Position numbers and translations under genes: made by a program. DNA of 64,000 nucleotides from contig OX243816.1 in the NCBI GenBank assembly GCA_945859605.1, positions 33,743,248-33,807,247 on the forward strand, given 5' to 3'. The notes beneath the pieces are model-generated. The model had not been told where the DNA came from, did not search any database, and saw only the letters and a list, made by a program, of their open reading frames with translations. Below are positions 1 to 11,536 of the stretch, piece by piece; position 1 is the first letter of the stretch; each line of letters begins with the position of its first letter. The stretch is from Lumbricus rubellus. Taxonomy: Eukaryota; Annelida; Clitellata; Crassiclitellata; Lumbricidae.

Positions 1-224
1 GTCATCAACTTTTTTGGCGGATGAAATGGTATGATTTTCCCGAAAAATTTGGCAGATGACTAAAAAGAAGGTCATCAACTTTTTTCTTTTTTGAGGGATG
101 AAAAGTACTTTTTTCCTCAACGACCGGCGGCTATTTTTCGAACTTTCGAAAAAATTCCCTTTTTCCCGTCCAACATTTAAGATTTTGCCCCCCCCCCCTT
201 GAAACAGTTCTGGATCCGCCACTG
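1..224 (-). mobile_element. Truncated MITE-like terminus at the window edge
   Basis: The sequence ends at 224 with GGATCCGCCACTG, so the minus strand begins CAGTGGCGGATCCAG, a form typical of hAT-like terminal inverted repeats. Inside are a C-run and internally repeated GTCATCAACTTTTTT blocks (from 1 and from 70). The other terminus lies outside the window, so target duplication cannot be tested. The class is inferred from the terminus only. Confidence 0.45.
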
Positions 225-344
225 TTAGGGCCCATAGTAAAGTCCACTTTTCATGCCCAACTCCATGTGGATCATAATCTGACACCCGAGACCCCGAACC
301 CCCTTACTTTTTTCTACAATTCTCACAATGCAATTTGCAGATCT

Positions 345-945
345 CTGTGTTGCAAAAAGAAGAATCTGCCATCATTGTTGTTAATGGTTGGTTTGCCTCT
401 AATATTGATAGCCCGACTAGACCGTACTCTTCGCTCTGCAGCACGGCTAATTGGGCGAATCCATAAATTTGCTTCTGTTTCAGTAACTGTTTTACATGAA
501 TGGCAGCCTACTACGGTCCTACACTAACTCCCTGTCTGAGGCTGTCTCACAGCGCATCGAATAGAGAATGGAGATGCTTGACGTTGCCTCGTTGACTGTG
601 CTCCGGCCTATCTATGTGAGGTCTGCTGTCCAGTATCTGTTACATGTGCTAGCTCGCAGAGCCCTGCATGCGCTCTGCCTTCTGTGCATGAAAATGATGG
701 GAGCTGTTGGTCCCTCGTGTAGGAACTCAACCTATCAGTGCTGTGCTGTCTCAGTTGTGGGTCCATCTGTCCGGAATTATAGTCGCCCGTTGGAGATGTG
801 TCTGCTACCAAGGGTTGACTCGTCAGTGTTTTACTGGTTCCTTACTACTTTTTGTTTCACCGTGGTTGGACTGGGAGCGCCTGTGAGTGGGCTTTTCGAA
901 GGGGCCCTATATAAATTTCTGAAATGAATGAACGAATGAATGATG
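345..945 (+). mobile_element. Degenerate 3' fragment of a CR1/L2-type non-LTR retrotransposon
   Basis: The open frame at 390-480 reads GLPLILIARLDRTLRSAARL. It matches the post-RT C-terminal region of the longer minus-strand element at 49.7-52.2 kb (GLPLLLISRLDRVLRSAARL). Further similarity continues in other frames, including VVGPSVRN at about 755-777 and LLPRVDSSVFY at about 805-835. The fragment ends with an ATATAAATTTCTGAAATGAATG-type tail at about 905-945, the same 3' end as the longer copy. It is 5'-truncated, carries frameshifts and an internal deletion, and is non-functional. Confidence 0.8.
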
Positions 946-965
946 CTTGTTCTATGGTGCATTTA

Positions 966-1045
966 TAACTGTATTAATAATAATAATAAGACGATTTATA
1001 TAGCGCCGTAGCTCAGCCGAGGCCGAAGGAAAGGGCGCTGTACAC
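966..1045 (-). repeat. Non-LTR-like 3' end with TTA-repeat tail
   Basis: On the minus strand the sequence runs GGCGCTATATAAATCGTC and then a TTATTATTA tail, resembling the ends of the CR1/L2-like copies elsewhere in this window. Only about 80 bp is recognisable, with no coding sequence. Confidence 0.35.
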
Positions 1046-1381
1046 AGGATAACATGTTAGCCTACTGTTTTAAGTTTATAGAAAGAGGAACAGCCAGTCA
1101 ATATATGCGACGTATCAGTTTAAGCATCTTAATCTCCGTTCATTCTCGCATGCTCAAGCAATGGTCAAACAATGCAACTCATCCCGCATATTATAGACCT
1201 AGTAAAATACACGACCTTGCTTTTGAATCCAACAATTGTTATCACAGAGGATCTGAGTGGCTGACCTTGAGCTTAGGCCTACAATAGCTCTGGCTTATCT
1301 AATCTCACACTGCATATCTTAGTCTGCAGTCTAAATGTTAAGGTCAAGACGAAACCACATGTCAGTGTTCGAGGTGACATC

Positions 1382-2213
1382 CAGGCCCGCCGACAGAAAT
1401 TCCGGGCCCCTGGGCAGGGTAGTCACGGGCCCTAAACTATCTCTAGGCTATTATAAAATAGAAATAAGAAGAGTGTGGGCAGGCCTATATAGGCCTACGC
1501 ATGTACGATAGCCTAATATACAAGCCCATATAGGCTATTATGATTTTAATCAGTTCTTGATAATATTATTAATACATTAAAATTTCAACTTTTTTGTAGG
1601 ACCTAATCATGAAAAATGCAACTTTTCTGGATTTAACCGCCATGGAGCAAATCGCTTATAATTTCATAGTATTCTAGTTTAATGATTTTGCAGGATCATA
1701 TTCGATTGCTTCGGAGTTGCATGGTCATTCAGTCTGTCTTACTTCATAACAGATAGGTCTGGGCCTACTTTTAATTTACTTGAGCTTGCCTATTATGTGA
1801 TTATAGGTTGGGCCCGCAATAAATTTATGAAAAATATTGCGCTGATACGGTCTGAGTGGAATAAACTTCCGAACTATATAGGCCTACATGTACGCCGCAA
1901 ATAATCTTATTTGTCTAAGATTTATAATGAGTAGACTTTCAAGTGACGCGCTTTCGTACAAGATTGTTTTTCTGGGCCCGTTATAAATGACAATTTATTT
2001 TTTATAGGCTACGGTAATAATAATCTTATTAGGAATAACAATAATACATATATAATATTAATAACAAAAGTAACAGAAATAATAAAAAAAATAATAGAAT
2101 AATAATAATTAAGCATTAATAAAAAAAATTATGATCATTTTTGCCCGGGCCCCCTTGAAGCTCCCGGGCCCCTGGGCATTTGCCCCTCCTGTCCCCCCCT
2201 CTCGGCGGGCCTG
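1382..2213. mobile_element. hAT-like MITE, 832 bp, TSD GTGACATC
   Basis: The element starts CAGGCCCGCCGA at 1382 and ends TCGGCGGGCCTG at 2213, a perfect 12-bp terminal inverted repeat. It is flanked by GTGACATC at 1374-1381 and 2214-2221, a perfect 8-bp target site duplication. Eight-bp duplications with CA..TG ends are the hAT hallmark. The ends are GGGCCC-rich and the interior is AT-rich (AATAATA stretches at 2010-2130). No transposase frame is present, so it must be mobilised in trans. Confidence 0.87.
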
Positions 2214-2221
2214 GTGACATC

Positions 2222-5200
2222 ATCTGTCTAGTAGTAGTCTATGCTTTAGGTGAGAAGGAAATCCTTCAACGGTTTCAAAGTCAAAAGGCATAGGGTTACA
2301 CGTCCTTTGTTAAACTCAATCCTCTAGGAGTCGAGAGGTTTTAATTTACAATCCGCAACATCTTTCGCTAGGTGTCGCATTCGGTAATCTCTTTCGCTAG
2401 GTGACACTAGAGCGAATAGGCAACAGAACTTCAGCAGTAGGCCTATAACGGCGAAATATGTTCACAGTTAAGGTTCTCTTTTAAGGCTTAGCCTACATTC
2501 GCCAATCCATGTTAAAAAGAAGAGGCTTATAACTTCCAATCTCTATTTTAAAAAAACCAAGACACTGCCTACGATTGAACAACAGCTGTTAACAAAACAA
2601 CCTTTAATATTCACATTTTTATTTCTTCTCGTACAAATCTTCACCATTAATATTTGAAGCCCAAAACATCGCTCCTATAATTATTCTGGCACGCAGGCTG
2701 CTAGTATTCTACTTTAACCCCTCCGCAGTTTTCGTTTAATACTATTTGCTACTATCATCTCTTTAGTATTTTCACCCACATGGGTGATTTTAATAAAAAT
2801 TTCTCTTATCCACGATCTCAATAGAAGTCCAAAAATCAAAAAAGTAGCCCAACTTGAATAAATACTGAATAATAAAACACGTGTTGAACAAAGTACGGCA
2901 AGTAGAGTCTGAATCGGTTGCGAACAAATTGGCTGACCGTAGGCCTACTAGGCCTATCTGGTTTAAAGTCACTACCCGTGAGGCTGTGACCTCTCTTTGG
3001 TTACGACGTTAGCTCCTCACTCAAGGAGTAAACGTACATCACAAAAGCAACACTGCAATGTCTGGAATTGGTAGACCTCAGTAACGTTATACCGGTACTG
3101 AAAGTACGCAACTGAAGTAAACCATAAAACTAGGTACCCAAAAGCAAAGTAGGCCTAACCGTAGGACAAAAAGTGAATATAAAACAGATTAAATACACAC
3201 GAAACTAGGTACTTTCTTTGAGCATAAATGTACACCCACTGAGCGAACTATATATCTAGGAAAAAACTTGAATCAAAGTATCAATACAAACGCCAAAAGA
3301 ACTAAACGCCAAAATGAACTGAAGTAAAAAAGTATACACCCCAGACTTGAGGGCCGCAGAGTTTGTGCGTGGAAATGAGGATCCAACAGAACTAACTTCC
3401 AATGCGAGTGCTCTAAATGCAACATAAAGGTAAAAATACTCAAAATGAGGCTAAACAAACTATCCACATATTTGCCTTAAAGTCACAACAGTTACACATA
3501 AGAGTAAATAAAGCTGCTGCTAAGATAGGGTAAGACGAGTGACGTTGCACCTCTGCCTTGATGGGGTAGAGTGGACCGAAGTAGAATATGTTCCCACAGT
3601 CGATTCTGACACAGAATGGCCGGAGTTAGAAGATCAACACAATGGACACGAGATATTTAAAATAAACAAAATCTTGATTACAAAAACATGGAACAGAAAT
3701 CAAACACAAAGTGACGGTGACTAAATCATGACGTCCACCACAGAAGGACCTTTGAACTTTCTTTTGAAACATTCTTCTTTGCAATTTCAGGGGAGTTGCA
3801 AAACAATGTTCAGAATCTTCCCCCAGCTGCTGATATTCCTTTGATGAAATGAAAGCTTTGTTGACACTGTGCAGCCTAAAAGAATCAACACTTGCAGATT
3901 TAATACAAGTACTATTATACAGCCATCATCATTGCTACCTACTCTGCTATTGTCTGTTTGTCTTCTTGTCTGTCTGTCTGTCTGTCTGTCTAAGTGAAAA
4001 ATCCTGTTCAGTGCAAGACGAAATCCCACAAGTCATAAACAATGGATGTAAAAAGAGAACAATGACATACAGGATTAATAAACTAATAAATGACAAATTA
4101 ATATTTTAAATAGCGCATAATTCACCCTTGTTTCTTCGTCTCACTTGATCTTGCTGTTGCCTTCTTTCACCAGTTTCTAGTTTCTTCCTTCGTCACACTT
4201 TCACTCTCTGTCTGTCTGTCTGTCACTGTCTCTCTCTGTCTGTCTCAGTCTTCGTCTCTTTGCCTCTCTGTCTGTCTCAGTCTTCGTCTGTCTCTTTCTT
4301 CCACTTCCTTCTTCTGGTTTCCATTCTTACTTTGCAAGAACTCAGACAAACCAAGAACTACATAATTGTAGGCCTACTAGCCTTTTATTGTTGAATATTA
4401 CACGATGTTATCTTTTCTATCCTGACATAATCTTGCCTAATCTGATCTTACCTTAACCTCACTAACATCATTTCACATTATGGTAATTGAGAAATCCGCA
4501 AAGACAAGAGCCACAACACTAACCTAATCTCCTCTTCTTATATCCACAATGCAGCTAGAAGACTGAACAATAGACCGGTCGTTGTGAACATCAAATGGTT
4601 TCCTGAAACATTATTGAAAGACAACACGGTTTATCCAGGGCCTAAGACAGTGTGGATTCTGACACCAAGTAGCACTGTAACCTACGCAGCTAATATTCTC
4701 AAGTGTGTAGATGACTTGTCTTGATTGTCCATGGTGTACAGCACAAATTTTGAGTGGCAATAGGTAGAGTCAGATTCTAAAGATTTTATTCAAATAGCTA
4801 CGTTTCATTTAGGGGCCATCCATATATTACGTGCACAAAAAATCCATTTCCATACCCCTCACCCTGTTGCATCTCACATTTTGTACACACCTCCCCTTGT
4901 GTAGCCTACGTTCAACTAAGTTTCTCTAAACCTTTCACACGTGTCAATTAGCTAGTCATCTATATACAAGACAGGATATTTTCAGGATATTTACAGCACA
5001 GAATAACTGCAATGGCTCTTATATAGGCTAAATGTGATAAAATTACATCGGACGATTAGGGTAATAGCCTACAGAGTTATAAATAGGCTAATTTAGACGT
5101 TAGATTTACGTTAGAAGTCATAATTAGACATTTATTTTCTGATGTAGACCTACACATGTTGTGTTGACCCTCCTTTCGCCTTACCCAATACGCACCCACA

Positions 5201-5344
5201 CGCAAAATCGCCCATATCTTTTCACCCAATACCCTCCTTTGCGTACGGTACGCGTTAATAATAATATTGATAAATGGTGATGATCATGATGATGATTTTT
5301 TGCCCAACAGGTGGGTCATTGGCTTTTCTGTGTCACGCGGGAGC
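2222..5344. other. Non-coding stretch, probably 3' of or within the Ig-superfamily gene
   Basis: No convincing exon was seen here. The stretch holds several TAGGCCTA palindromes (for example two at 2938-2957), short CTGT microsatellites (3969-3993 and 4207-4290), and a GGGGCCATCCATATATTACG motif at 4812 that resembles DNA-transposon termini but has no partner I could find. Short open frames show no recognisable domain. Confidence 0.5.
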
Positions 5345-5594
5345 AGTGGGGGGGGGTTAGGGGTTTAAACCCCCATTGGCTTAGAAACAAGTTTTTTAAA
5401 AGGCTTTTTATCCACTTAAATAAGAAAAAACAAAACAATGATTTGTAGTAGGCCTAACAATTGTTTTTCTTACTCTTTTCCCTTTGTTACTTTATTCCCT
5501 TTTTATTTACTGTAATACTGTTGGGTTGGTGTCAGAGGGCATCCGGGCAGGCCATAAACAACCCCCTCATCATAAATTCCTGGCTAGGCCACTG
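5345..5594. mobile_element. Possible DNA-transposon terminus or short MITE
   Basis: The plus-strand end CCTGGCTAGGCCACTG (about 5579-5594) gives a minus-strand terminus CAGTGGCCTAGCCAGG, a common hAT-like form. A CAGTGGGGG start occurs near 5345, but the two ends do not match well and the flanks (CGCGGGAG and CGGAAGAT) are not a duplication. Only the right terminus is supported. It resembles the interior of the element at 21999-22156. Confidence 0.3.
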
Positions 5595-5778
5595 CGGAAG
5601 ATGAGAGAGAGAGGTGGCTTCCAATTGCCTTCCTCACATGAGTCATGACTGTAATTGTTGGCAAGTAACTGGTCCAGGATCGCAAAGCAGCGGCTCGAGG
5701 TAGTTTCTGTCCCCCCCTTTAATGTAATTTTTTTGGCTAACTCCCTAGGTCCTAGGATGAATGTGTAAAGAGATTTAC

Positions 5779-5811
5779 CAGCGGAGTTAGTAGACTTGAC
5801 TGCCTTCACAT
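5779..5811 (-). CDS. Candidate 33-nt micro-exon of the Ig-superfamily gene
   Basis: On the minus strand a pyrimidine-rich tract ending GCGGTTTACAG precedes ATGTGAAG, and CCGCTG is followed by GTAAATC. Read in phase 1 it encodes DVKAVKSTNSA, using the G left by exon 6 to make the Asp codon. It leaves a phase-1 end, like all upstream exons. The Lys/Ser composition fits the neighbouring exon. At 33 nt a chance match is quite possible, so this is inference. Confidence 0.3.
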
Positions 5812-5829
5812 CTGTAAACCGCGCAAAAA

Positions 5830-6730
5830 AACAGACAATGCTTACAGGCCTCTCAGACACTAACTATTTACATTCCATATAATCCAATCTGTAGTATAAT
5901 TACATCACACTGCTGCATTTTGCCCCATTCTACTGCATTCAATTATAATACACTCCTTTACGATTCATCCTTTACATTTCAATCAATTCAATCCAATGAT
6001 TCATTCCCTTTCACCCACTCAATGAATCGTATTAGTCATGTACAATGTATGGTAGATGTCAGCAGGCTATACTTGACGGTGACAAACGCACATGCTTCTA
6101 ACTAAATCATGCATACTTATTACACTTCGCATTTAATAAACATCACCTTAATTTCAACAAAATTCCACCTCATTATAACACAGGTAGACAGCACAAAATA
6201 AAGTCTTTTTCAGAGGTTTGAAGGTAAAGTTAGACGAATAGATGTACACTTGACACAGATACACAGAGGCATCAATCGACACACCAATGCTTCGCCACAA
6301 ATGTTTACATCCGAAGTGTCTAAAGAAGCCAGTAATTATCTGCCGATTGAGAGGCTAAACGGCAGACCCAGTGTCTGTCCAAGGGCTCCGATATATCCAG
6401 AGGTCCTTTGGCTGTCCCATCTCCTCGTTTTAGTCTGCTTCATTCGTTGGTTCTGAACCACAGTAAAAAATATGATAACTTTGTTCTCGTTTCAGCACAG
6501 TCAGATCATCGGTTGTTTCGTTCGTCCGCCTGTGGAGATCTTCTGGTGCTTCGCTTCCGTACATCAACGTGATTTTGTACATCCTTTCATCCTTTTAGAA
6601 TAATCGCGTCCTGTTGAAATCCGAGCTGTCAACTCTGCTTAAGTAATTTGTTCTGACTAAGTTAAAAGACAGCTGATCAAATCTCTTACACGACCATGTT
6701 CATTAATAGCCTTCAAATGGTTCATAAAAT
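5830..6730. other. Intronic stretch with no recognised feature
   Basis: I see no exon, RNA gene or transposon terminus here. Short open frames (for example plus-strand 6250-6456) lack domains, low-complexity coding bias or credible splice context. Confidence 0.5.
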
Positions 6731-7080
6731 CCCTTAAAATGCAAACACAGACATGCCTACATGCATACATAGTTACATACATACATGAATATATTCACAC
6801 ATACATGCTGACAGATTATCATACATACGTGCATGCACATACATACATACATAATTATGTGCACGAAAACATACATAAATGCACACATAGTTACAAACAT
6901 ACAAACAAATGTACTTATGTACGTACGTACATACATACACACATACACACACCTACGTACATACATACATACATACATACATACATACATACATACATAC
7001 ATACATACATACATACATACATACATACATACATACATACATAATTATGTGCACGAAAACATACATAAATGCACACAAAA
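6730..7080. repeat. (CATA)n microsatellite with a duplicated 37-bp island
   Basis: Imperfect CATA repeats lead into a pure run at about 6957-7040. The same 37-bp non-repeat island, beginning ATAATTATGTGCACG, occurs at 6851-6887 and 7041-7077, on both sides of the pure run. This points to duplication of a repeat block of about 190 bp. Open frames over it (Tyr/Ile/His/Thr repeats) are artefacts. Confidence 0.95.
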
Positions 7081-7128
7081 ATAGGAACACAATGGCAGTA
7101 TGACATTCCTTGTCGGATAGAAGTATAC

Positions 7129-7209
7129 CTGGCTTTGGATGAGGTTTTGACTTTGGTTTTTCCACGGGTTTTGAAGTCTCTTTCGTAACAGGATCTGAAT
7201 GCTGGTTGG
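7129..7209 (-). CDS. Ig-superfamily gene exon 6, Lys/Pro-rich
   Basis: This 81-nt internal exon on the minus strand has acceptor TGTCTTTTCAG before CCAACCAG and donor CCAG followed by GTATAC. In phase 1 it encodes NQHSDPVTKETSKPVEKPKS and then KPHPKP, with a split Ala codon at its start supplied by the previous exon's G. It is symmetric (phase 1-1), like the Ig exons. The Lys/Pro/Thr composition suggests a disordered linker, stalk or cytoplasmic tail. There is no domain. It follows exon 5 after a 3.6-kb intron. Confidence rests on splice sites and phase only. Confidence 0.65.
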
Positions 7210-7870
7210 CTGAAAAGACATAAAAAAATTATGTTGCATAACTGAATGACTGACATGACTAAAATGATCGACAAGACAGATTGATTGACTGGTTGATTCA
7301 ATCCGTCAATCATTCAGTCAACCACTAACTGACTGACTGACTGAATCATCAAAGCTGTTAGTAATTCGACGTCGTTATCATCATCACCATTTTCGTTGTC
7401 GTTGTCGTCGTCGTCATCATTATCATCACTACTGTGTTTGTTTTCACAAAACGTCTGAATAAATCATCATGGATGACGATCTCGTGTTTTACTGTATTAT
7501 ATTCAGATCAATTAATAACTGAAAAACTGCGCAATTCAATCTGAAAACTTCTCCATAATTAATAGCCAATCAGGAGGATGTCGCTTCAAGCTCAAATCAA
7601 TAAACTCATCGGTATGAGGGTAAAAAATATTCCAACTGAAATCAACTATAGCCATGAGACGGCATGATGAGAGTGTAAAAATCCAGGAGATAAGTTCACC
7701 CGCAAAGCAGAACGTCATTCCCCTCGGCATAACATGTAGGCCTAAAGGTGTCTAACTGTAGGTCACAGTCTCTGCTTCACCAGACACATGATGTGTCAGC
7801 CGGATCTTACCGAATATTAGGATTCGTGGATTGCCACTTCCTCTGGATAAACGACTTAAACAATGAAAGT
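7210..7870. other. Intron between exons 5 and 6, 3' part
   Basis: The stretch holds simple CTGA/ATCA repeats (7310-7425), a GTCGTC run, and no recognisable exon. The hydrophobic minus-strand open frame just upstream of exon 6 is intronic read-through. Confidence 0.5.
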
Positions 7871-8375
7871 GCTTTCACTCCAAGTGATATTTTTTCTCCA
7901 ACTCACGATTTCGCCCCAACTGACATTCCCTCACCCCATCATAAATTAATCCCAACTTCCATTACATCACTCCATCATAAATTGACCCCAGCATCTATTC
8001 CACCATCGCAAATTCTCACACTTCCAACATTTCAACTCATCATAGATTCACTTCAACTTCCCTTCCATCACTCACTCGTAAACATGGGCGGAGTTTGGTT
8101 TCCGTTCTTGGAGGGGCTAATGCCTTCTTAAGGGGGCTAAGCCGGGAAAAAGATACCATTTTCATGGTAAAAAAGCTGAATCTGGGCCTTCTTGGAGGAG
8201 GGGGCTTAGCTTCCCCTAGCCCCTGATAAACTCCGCCCATGCTCGTAAATTCACCCCAACTTCCCTTTCATCACTCACTCATAAATTCACCCCAACCTAC
8301 ATTTTTTACCCCAACTTCTCTTCCATCACTCACTCATAAATTCACCCCAACTTCCCTGCCATCACTCACTCATAT
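7870..8375. repeat. Minisatellite with unit of about 36 bp
   Basis: Repeated blocks read roughly AATTCACCCCAACTTCC followed by CATCACTCACTCATA. They are degenerate from 7870 and well conserved at 8247-8375. The array is interrupted by a MITE at 8083-8241, whose target duplication CTCGTAAA is part of the repeat unit. Confidence 0.75.
8083..8241. mobile_element. hAT-like MITE, 159 bp, TSD CTCGTAAA
   Basis: The termini are CATGGGCGGAGTTT at 8083 and AAACTCCGCCCATG ending at 8241, a 14-bp perfect inverted repeat. CTCGTAAA flanks both sides (8075-8082 and 8242-8249). There is no coding capacity. The CATRGGCG start is shared with the elements at 24794, 48733 and 60132. Confidence 0.87.
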
Positions 8376-8451
8376 TTACATCTCACTGTCGAAAAAAACT
8401 TCCACGCAACTGTTTCCCGTTAAACCGTTCTTCCAGCGATGGGGTCAGACG

Positions 8452-8510
8452 TCACTTTGACAAGGTGATGCAAGTCCCGCTGCTGCGTGGATTGGATGGC
8501 TTCTTTTCCA
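8452..8510 (-). CDS. Candidate alternative terminal exon of the Ig-superfamily gene
   Basis: On the minus strand a strong acceptor, GCTTCCCTGCAG, precedes TGGAAAAG. Read in phase 1 it encodes VEKKPSNPRSSGTCITLSK and then a stop, where V uses the previous exon's final G. The start resembles the VEKPKSKP stretch of exon 6. I see no AATAAA soon after the stop, and a chance acceptor is possible. It would be an alternative 3' end, skipping exon 6. Confidence 0.2.
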
Positions 8511-8719
8511 CTGCAGGGAAGCAGCACCAGTGATGCCGCACTGAGCAGCACCTGCCTTCCTTGCTCCCAACAAAAACCACACGTCCGCATACATAACACG
8601 CCCGCCGGTGGAATGGGTTCAACCTTTCACCTCGCCACCCTCGTTCACCAGCCGGAAATCATCCTCCAGGTTCTCTCACAGACGAGATTGGTGAAGGGAA
8701 GAGAGAAATAAAAACAAAA

Positions 8720-10780
8720 GCACAAACGGATTGGGAAGGTGTGGTCTCTGTAGTGCGACCCATCCACGTGGAAATGATCAAGGTAGTGCGAACTATAATG
8801 GAGGAAACGCTATTTGTGGCATATGACTTGCTTGGGGTATTATAGGGTCCGATGAGTGGGGGGGGGGGATTTTGCTGTTAAAAACAGAATTCGTTTTTAA
8901 CAGATGTGCATGGAAGTCTAAATAACGCAACTTGGGAACGAACCCTGTAAAGCTAACCGACCTGAATGCCATCTAATACGGATGCGCCTCTGTGTAGTAA
9001 CCTTGAAAACGGGCGCTGTATAAATTTCCATGATGAATATTTAAATGATGCCAAATAAAAGTGCATGAGAAAACATTCAAAACAAACACGAGACCTCATC
9101 TAAGTAAATTTCGCGATACTTCATTCCAAGCAAAAGTACTGAGACCTCGTTCTGTAATTTATACGAAAGTACCCGAGACCGGTTCCCGGACAATCTGGAC
9201 CAGACAATTCGGAGACGAAAAATTGTGAGAAACGGACGTCGGGCACAAGCCCAGTGGTAAAGATGGCTTTGTTTATTATCGCAGAACCAAGGCTGTTGGC
9301 TATTTAATATAATGTTTGGTGAATGTTCTGATGATTTGCGACATTTATCTACTCTGAGGCTTACTGTAATTATATTATGCTTCATATTTACGAAGCTAAT
9401 TATCTAAATTTTTCTAAAGCTAAGTGCAGAGCACCAGGTTATTCACAATCACGAGCATGTAATTGCATTTTGTAACAATCAGTTTGAAGGTTTAGGTCCG
9501 GGTATGGGGAAAAAGAGGAATTGAACCTGGTTGTCTATTGTGGATAGAAACCTGGGACCACACAGCGGTCATGACCGCAGATGCTAAATTAGGTTATCAT
9601 CGATACATTGAGGGCCGATCCTAGTTCTTTCTTCCTGGCTGCTATGGCTTTCAACGTAAATTGGCCTGTGCAGTTTCCAAAAAAGGTACCTGCATCCTTA
9701 AGTTGCACCCTTAAGTTGCACCCAAACTCATGCCAGAACTAAGAAGAACAAAAGTCTGCAAGATTCATATAAAAATAGTGAGTCACTAGTCTAAGCAAAA
9801 TATTAATAGCAGGCTTATGCCTGCTTCAAGTAGGCTAATACAATGACATGTGTGATTTTTGGAACAATGGAGTTTGTAGGCCTTACTGTGGGAAACGTAA
9901 TACCGGCATTAGCTATAATGGATGGTTCCGATTTGACCAGGGTCTATGACAACAGAGGCCGTTACCCTGGACAGAAATTTGCTCGGCATATTACAGCACT
10001 TATGAGCAAGGTACTAGACCAGTTTTTTAAGCTATAATAGCGCCCGACGTTCGTTAAAACTGACGTTCCTACATTGCAATTGGACTTTCCATGGCAAAAC
10101 AAACGGGATTGTGAATCATTCTGTCTGCAGATTGTCTGAGATTGACACTTAATTATGGTTACAACAATGACACTTCAAATTATTCTTCCTGGTTCAATAC
10201 GAAACAAAACTATTATACTTAGGCCTACTATAATTATGGGAAGGAGGATTCTCGACAGGTTACAGTAGACACATCAACACAAACAATATAAATTAATGTT
10301 TCCAATTTCGCGTAATATAGGCTATACGGCAATCAACAAATTGAAATAAATTGCTCAATTTCTGGCAAAAGGAGACCATTTCCCAGAAACCATACCCGGT
10401 ACTATTTTCCCAGTCAAAAAATTGATGACATTCTTTTACCTGTTATTTTGGCAACGCGTTTCATAAGCGTCCGTTACGTCTAACGATGGGCACCAATGGG
10501 TTCAGCAGCACTACTTTGAGCATGTTCTTGTGCCTAAAGGGTTATGTGCTTTGACCTTGTGGATTCTATACATTTCTGACAATAAGTAGGCCTATGTCCA
10601 AAATAGCTCAAAAGACGACACTATAGGTTAAATGATATATCCCCGTAATATTTATAAGAATCGAGGTAAGCCTAGTCAGCACTCAAAAATGAATTAGTGT
10701 AAATGTGGTCTCATATATAATTAGGCTAAATAAAAGAGTACAGCTAAGTGTGTTTTTGGTCACATGTGTTGTTGTCCAGT
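8720..10780. other. Intron between exons 5 and 6, 5' part
   Basis: I see no exon or complete transposon here. A short G-run occurs near 8860. A duplicated AAGTTGCACCC lies at 9700-9722. Several TAGGCCTA palindromes are present. Open frames (for example plus-strand 9843-10037) have no recognisable domain. Confidence 0.5.
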
Positions 10781-10783
10781 TAC

Positions 10784-10948
10784 CTGGTTCGTGGTTCTGT
10801 TGTGTTTCCTCCATGTTCTTCTTTTCAACTACTTCCTCTTTCTCCTTTTCCTTCTCCTCCTCCTCCTCCTCCTCCTCTTCATCCTCTGCCACAGAGGGAA
10901 CTGGCACAGTGGAATGTTGATGGGGCTCAGGCTTTTTCGTGGGAGGAG
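10784..10948 (-). CDS. Ig-superfamily gene exon 5, Pro-rich then acidic Glu/Lys tract
   Basis: This 165-nt internal exon has acceptor TTTATTTCAG before CTCCTCCC and donor ACCAG followed by GTAACTGG, phase 1 at both ends. It encodes APPTKKPEPHQHSTVPVPSV, then an acidic segment with a run of nine Glu and a KEKEKEE stretch, and ends near NMEETQQNHEP. The Glu run is encoded by a GAG microsatellite, so its length may vary between individuals. Joining to exon 4 makes an Ala codon across the junction. The segment looks disordered: a stalk or cytoplasmic tail. No domain or transmembrane segment is present. Confidence 0.7.
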
Positions 10949-11339
10949 CTGAAATAAATAAATACAGCTATAAATGTAAGCTCAACGAAGTGAACTTTTC
11001 CTTTGAATCCCTTTTATTAACTCATCAACGATTACTAAGTTTGAAATGCAGTACAAAGTGCAACAAAGGCGAATTAATTTCGTTTTCCGTTTTTGTTGAT
11101 TTTTCGGTTTCTTTTAGGCTATTTCTTGAGGGAAAACGACGTTTAATTCTGGGTTTTTCTTCGTTTTTATCATTTTTCGAATTTCTGATGAATGCGTAGG
11201 CCTAGATCTAAATGTCAAAAATGCGATCTGGCAACAACCCGGGTAGGTTACGGCAAGTCGCGAAAATCAATAGATCTACTGGGTCGCAGACCCGGACAGA
11301 TCCGATTCACTTTCAACCATGACCGAGCCAGTCAATCAC

Positions 11340-11430
11340 TCAGTCCGTTAATCATTTGCCTATGTCAATCATCCAATATGTTAATCATTTGGTTGTGTCA
11401 ATCATCCAGTCTGTTAATCATTCAGCTGGC
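11340..11430. repeat. Short tandem repeat, unit about 32 bp
   Basis: GTTAATCATTTGCCTATGTC, GTTAATCATTTGGTTGTGTC and GTTAATCATTCAGC follow one another, separated by AATCATCCA blocks. It is a small degenerate minisatellite in the intron. Confidence 0.55.
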
Positions 11431-11536
11431 TAACGCATGACTAGACTATCATGTCTGTGCAGAAACAAACTCAGGAGTTAATAAAAGCAATGAAAGACTG
11501 TTTCTGGTGCCCGGTACATGCTAAGGAGCGACGCAC

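Noticed and set aside
4812..5260. A DNA transposon beginning GGGGCCATCCATATATTACG
   Set aside because: No inverted partner or target duplication was found downstream.
5345..5594. A complete MITE with target duplication
   Set aside because: The CAGTGG starts at each end do not continue to match and the flanking 8-mers differ.
5570..5860. A 96-codon minus-strand gene
   Set aside because: It mixes a transposon-like terminus with intronic sequence. Only the 33-nt piece with splice sites was kept, as a weak candidate exon.
6757..7103. A CRISPR-like array
   Set aside because: Repeats are a 4-bp microsatellite with one duplicated island, not spaced direct repeats, and the genome is eukaryotic.
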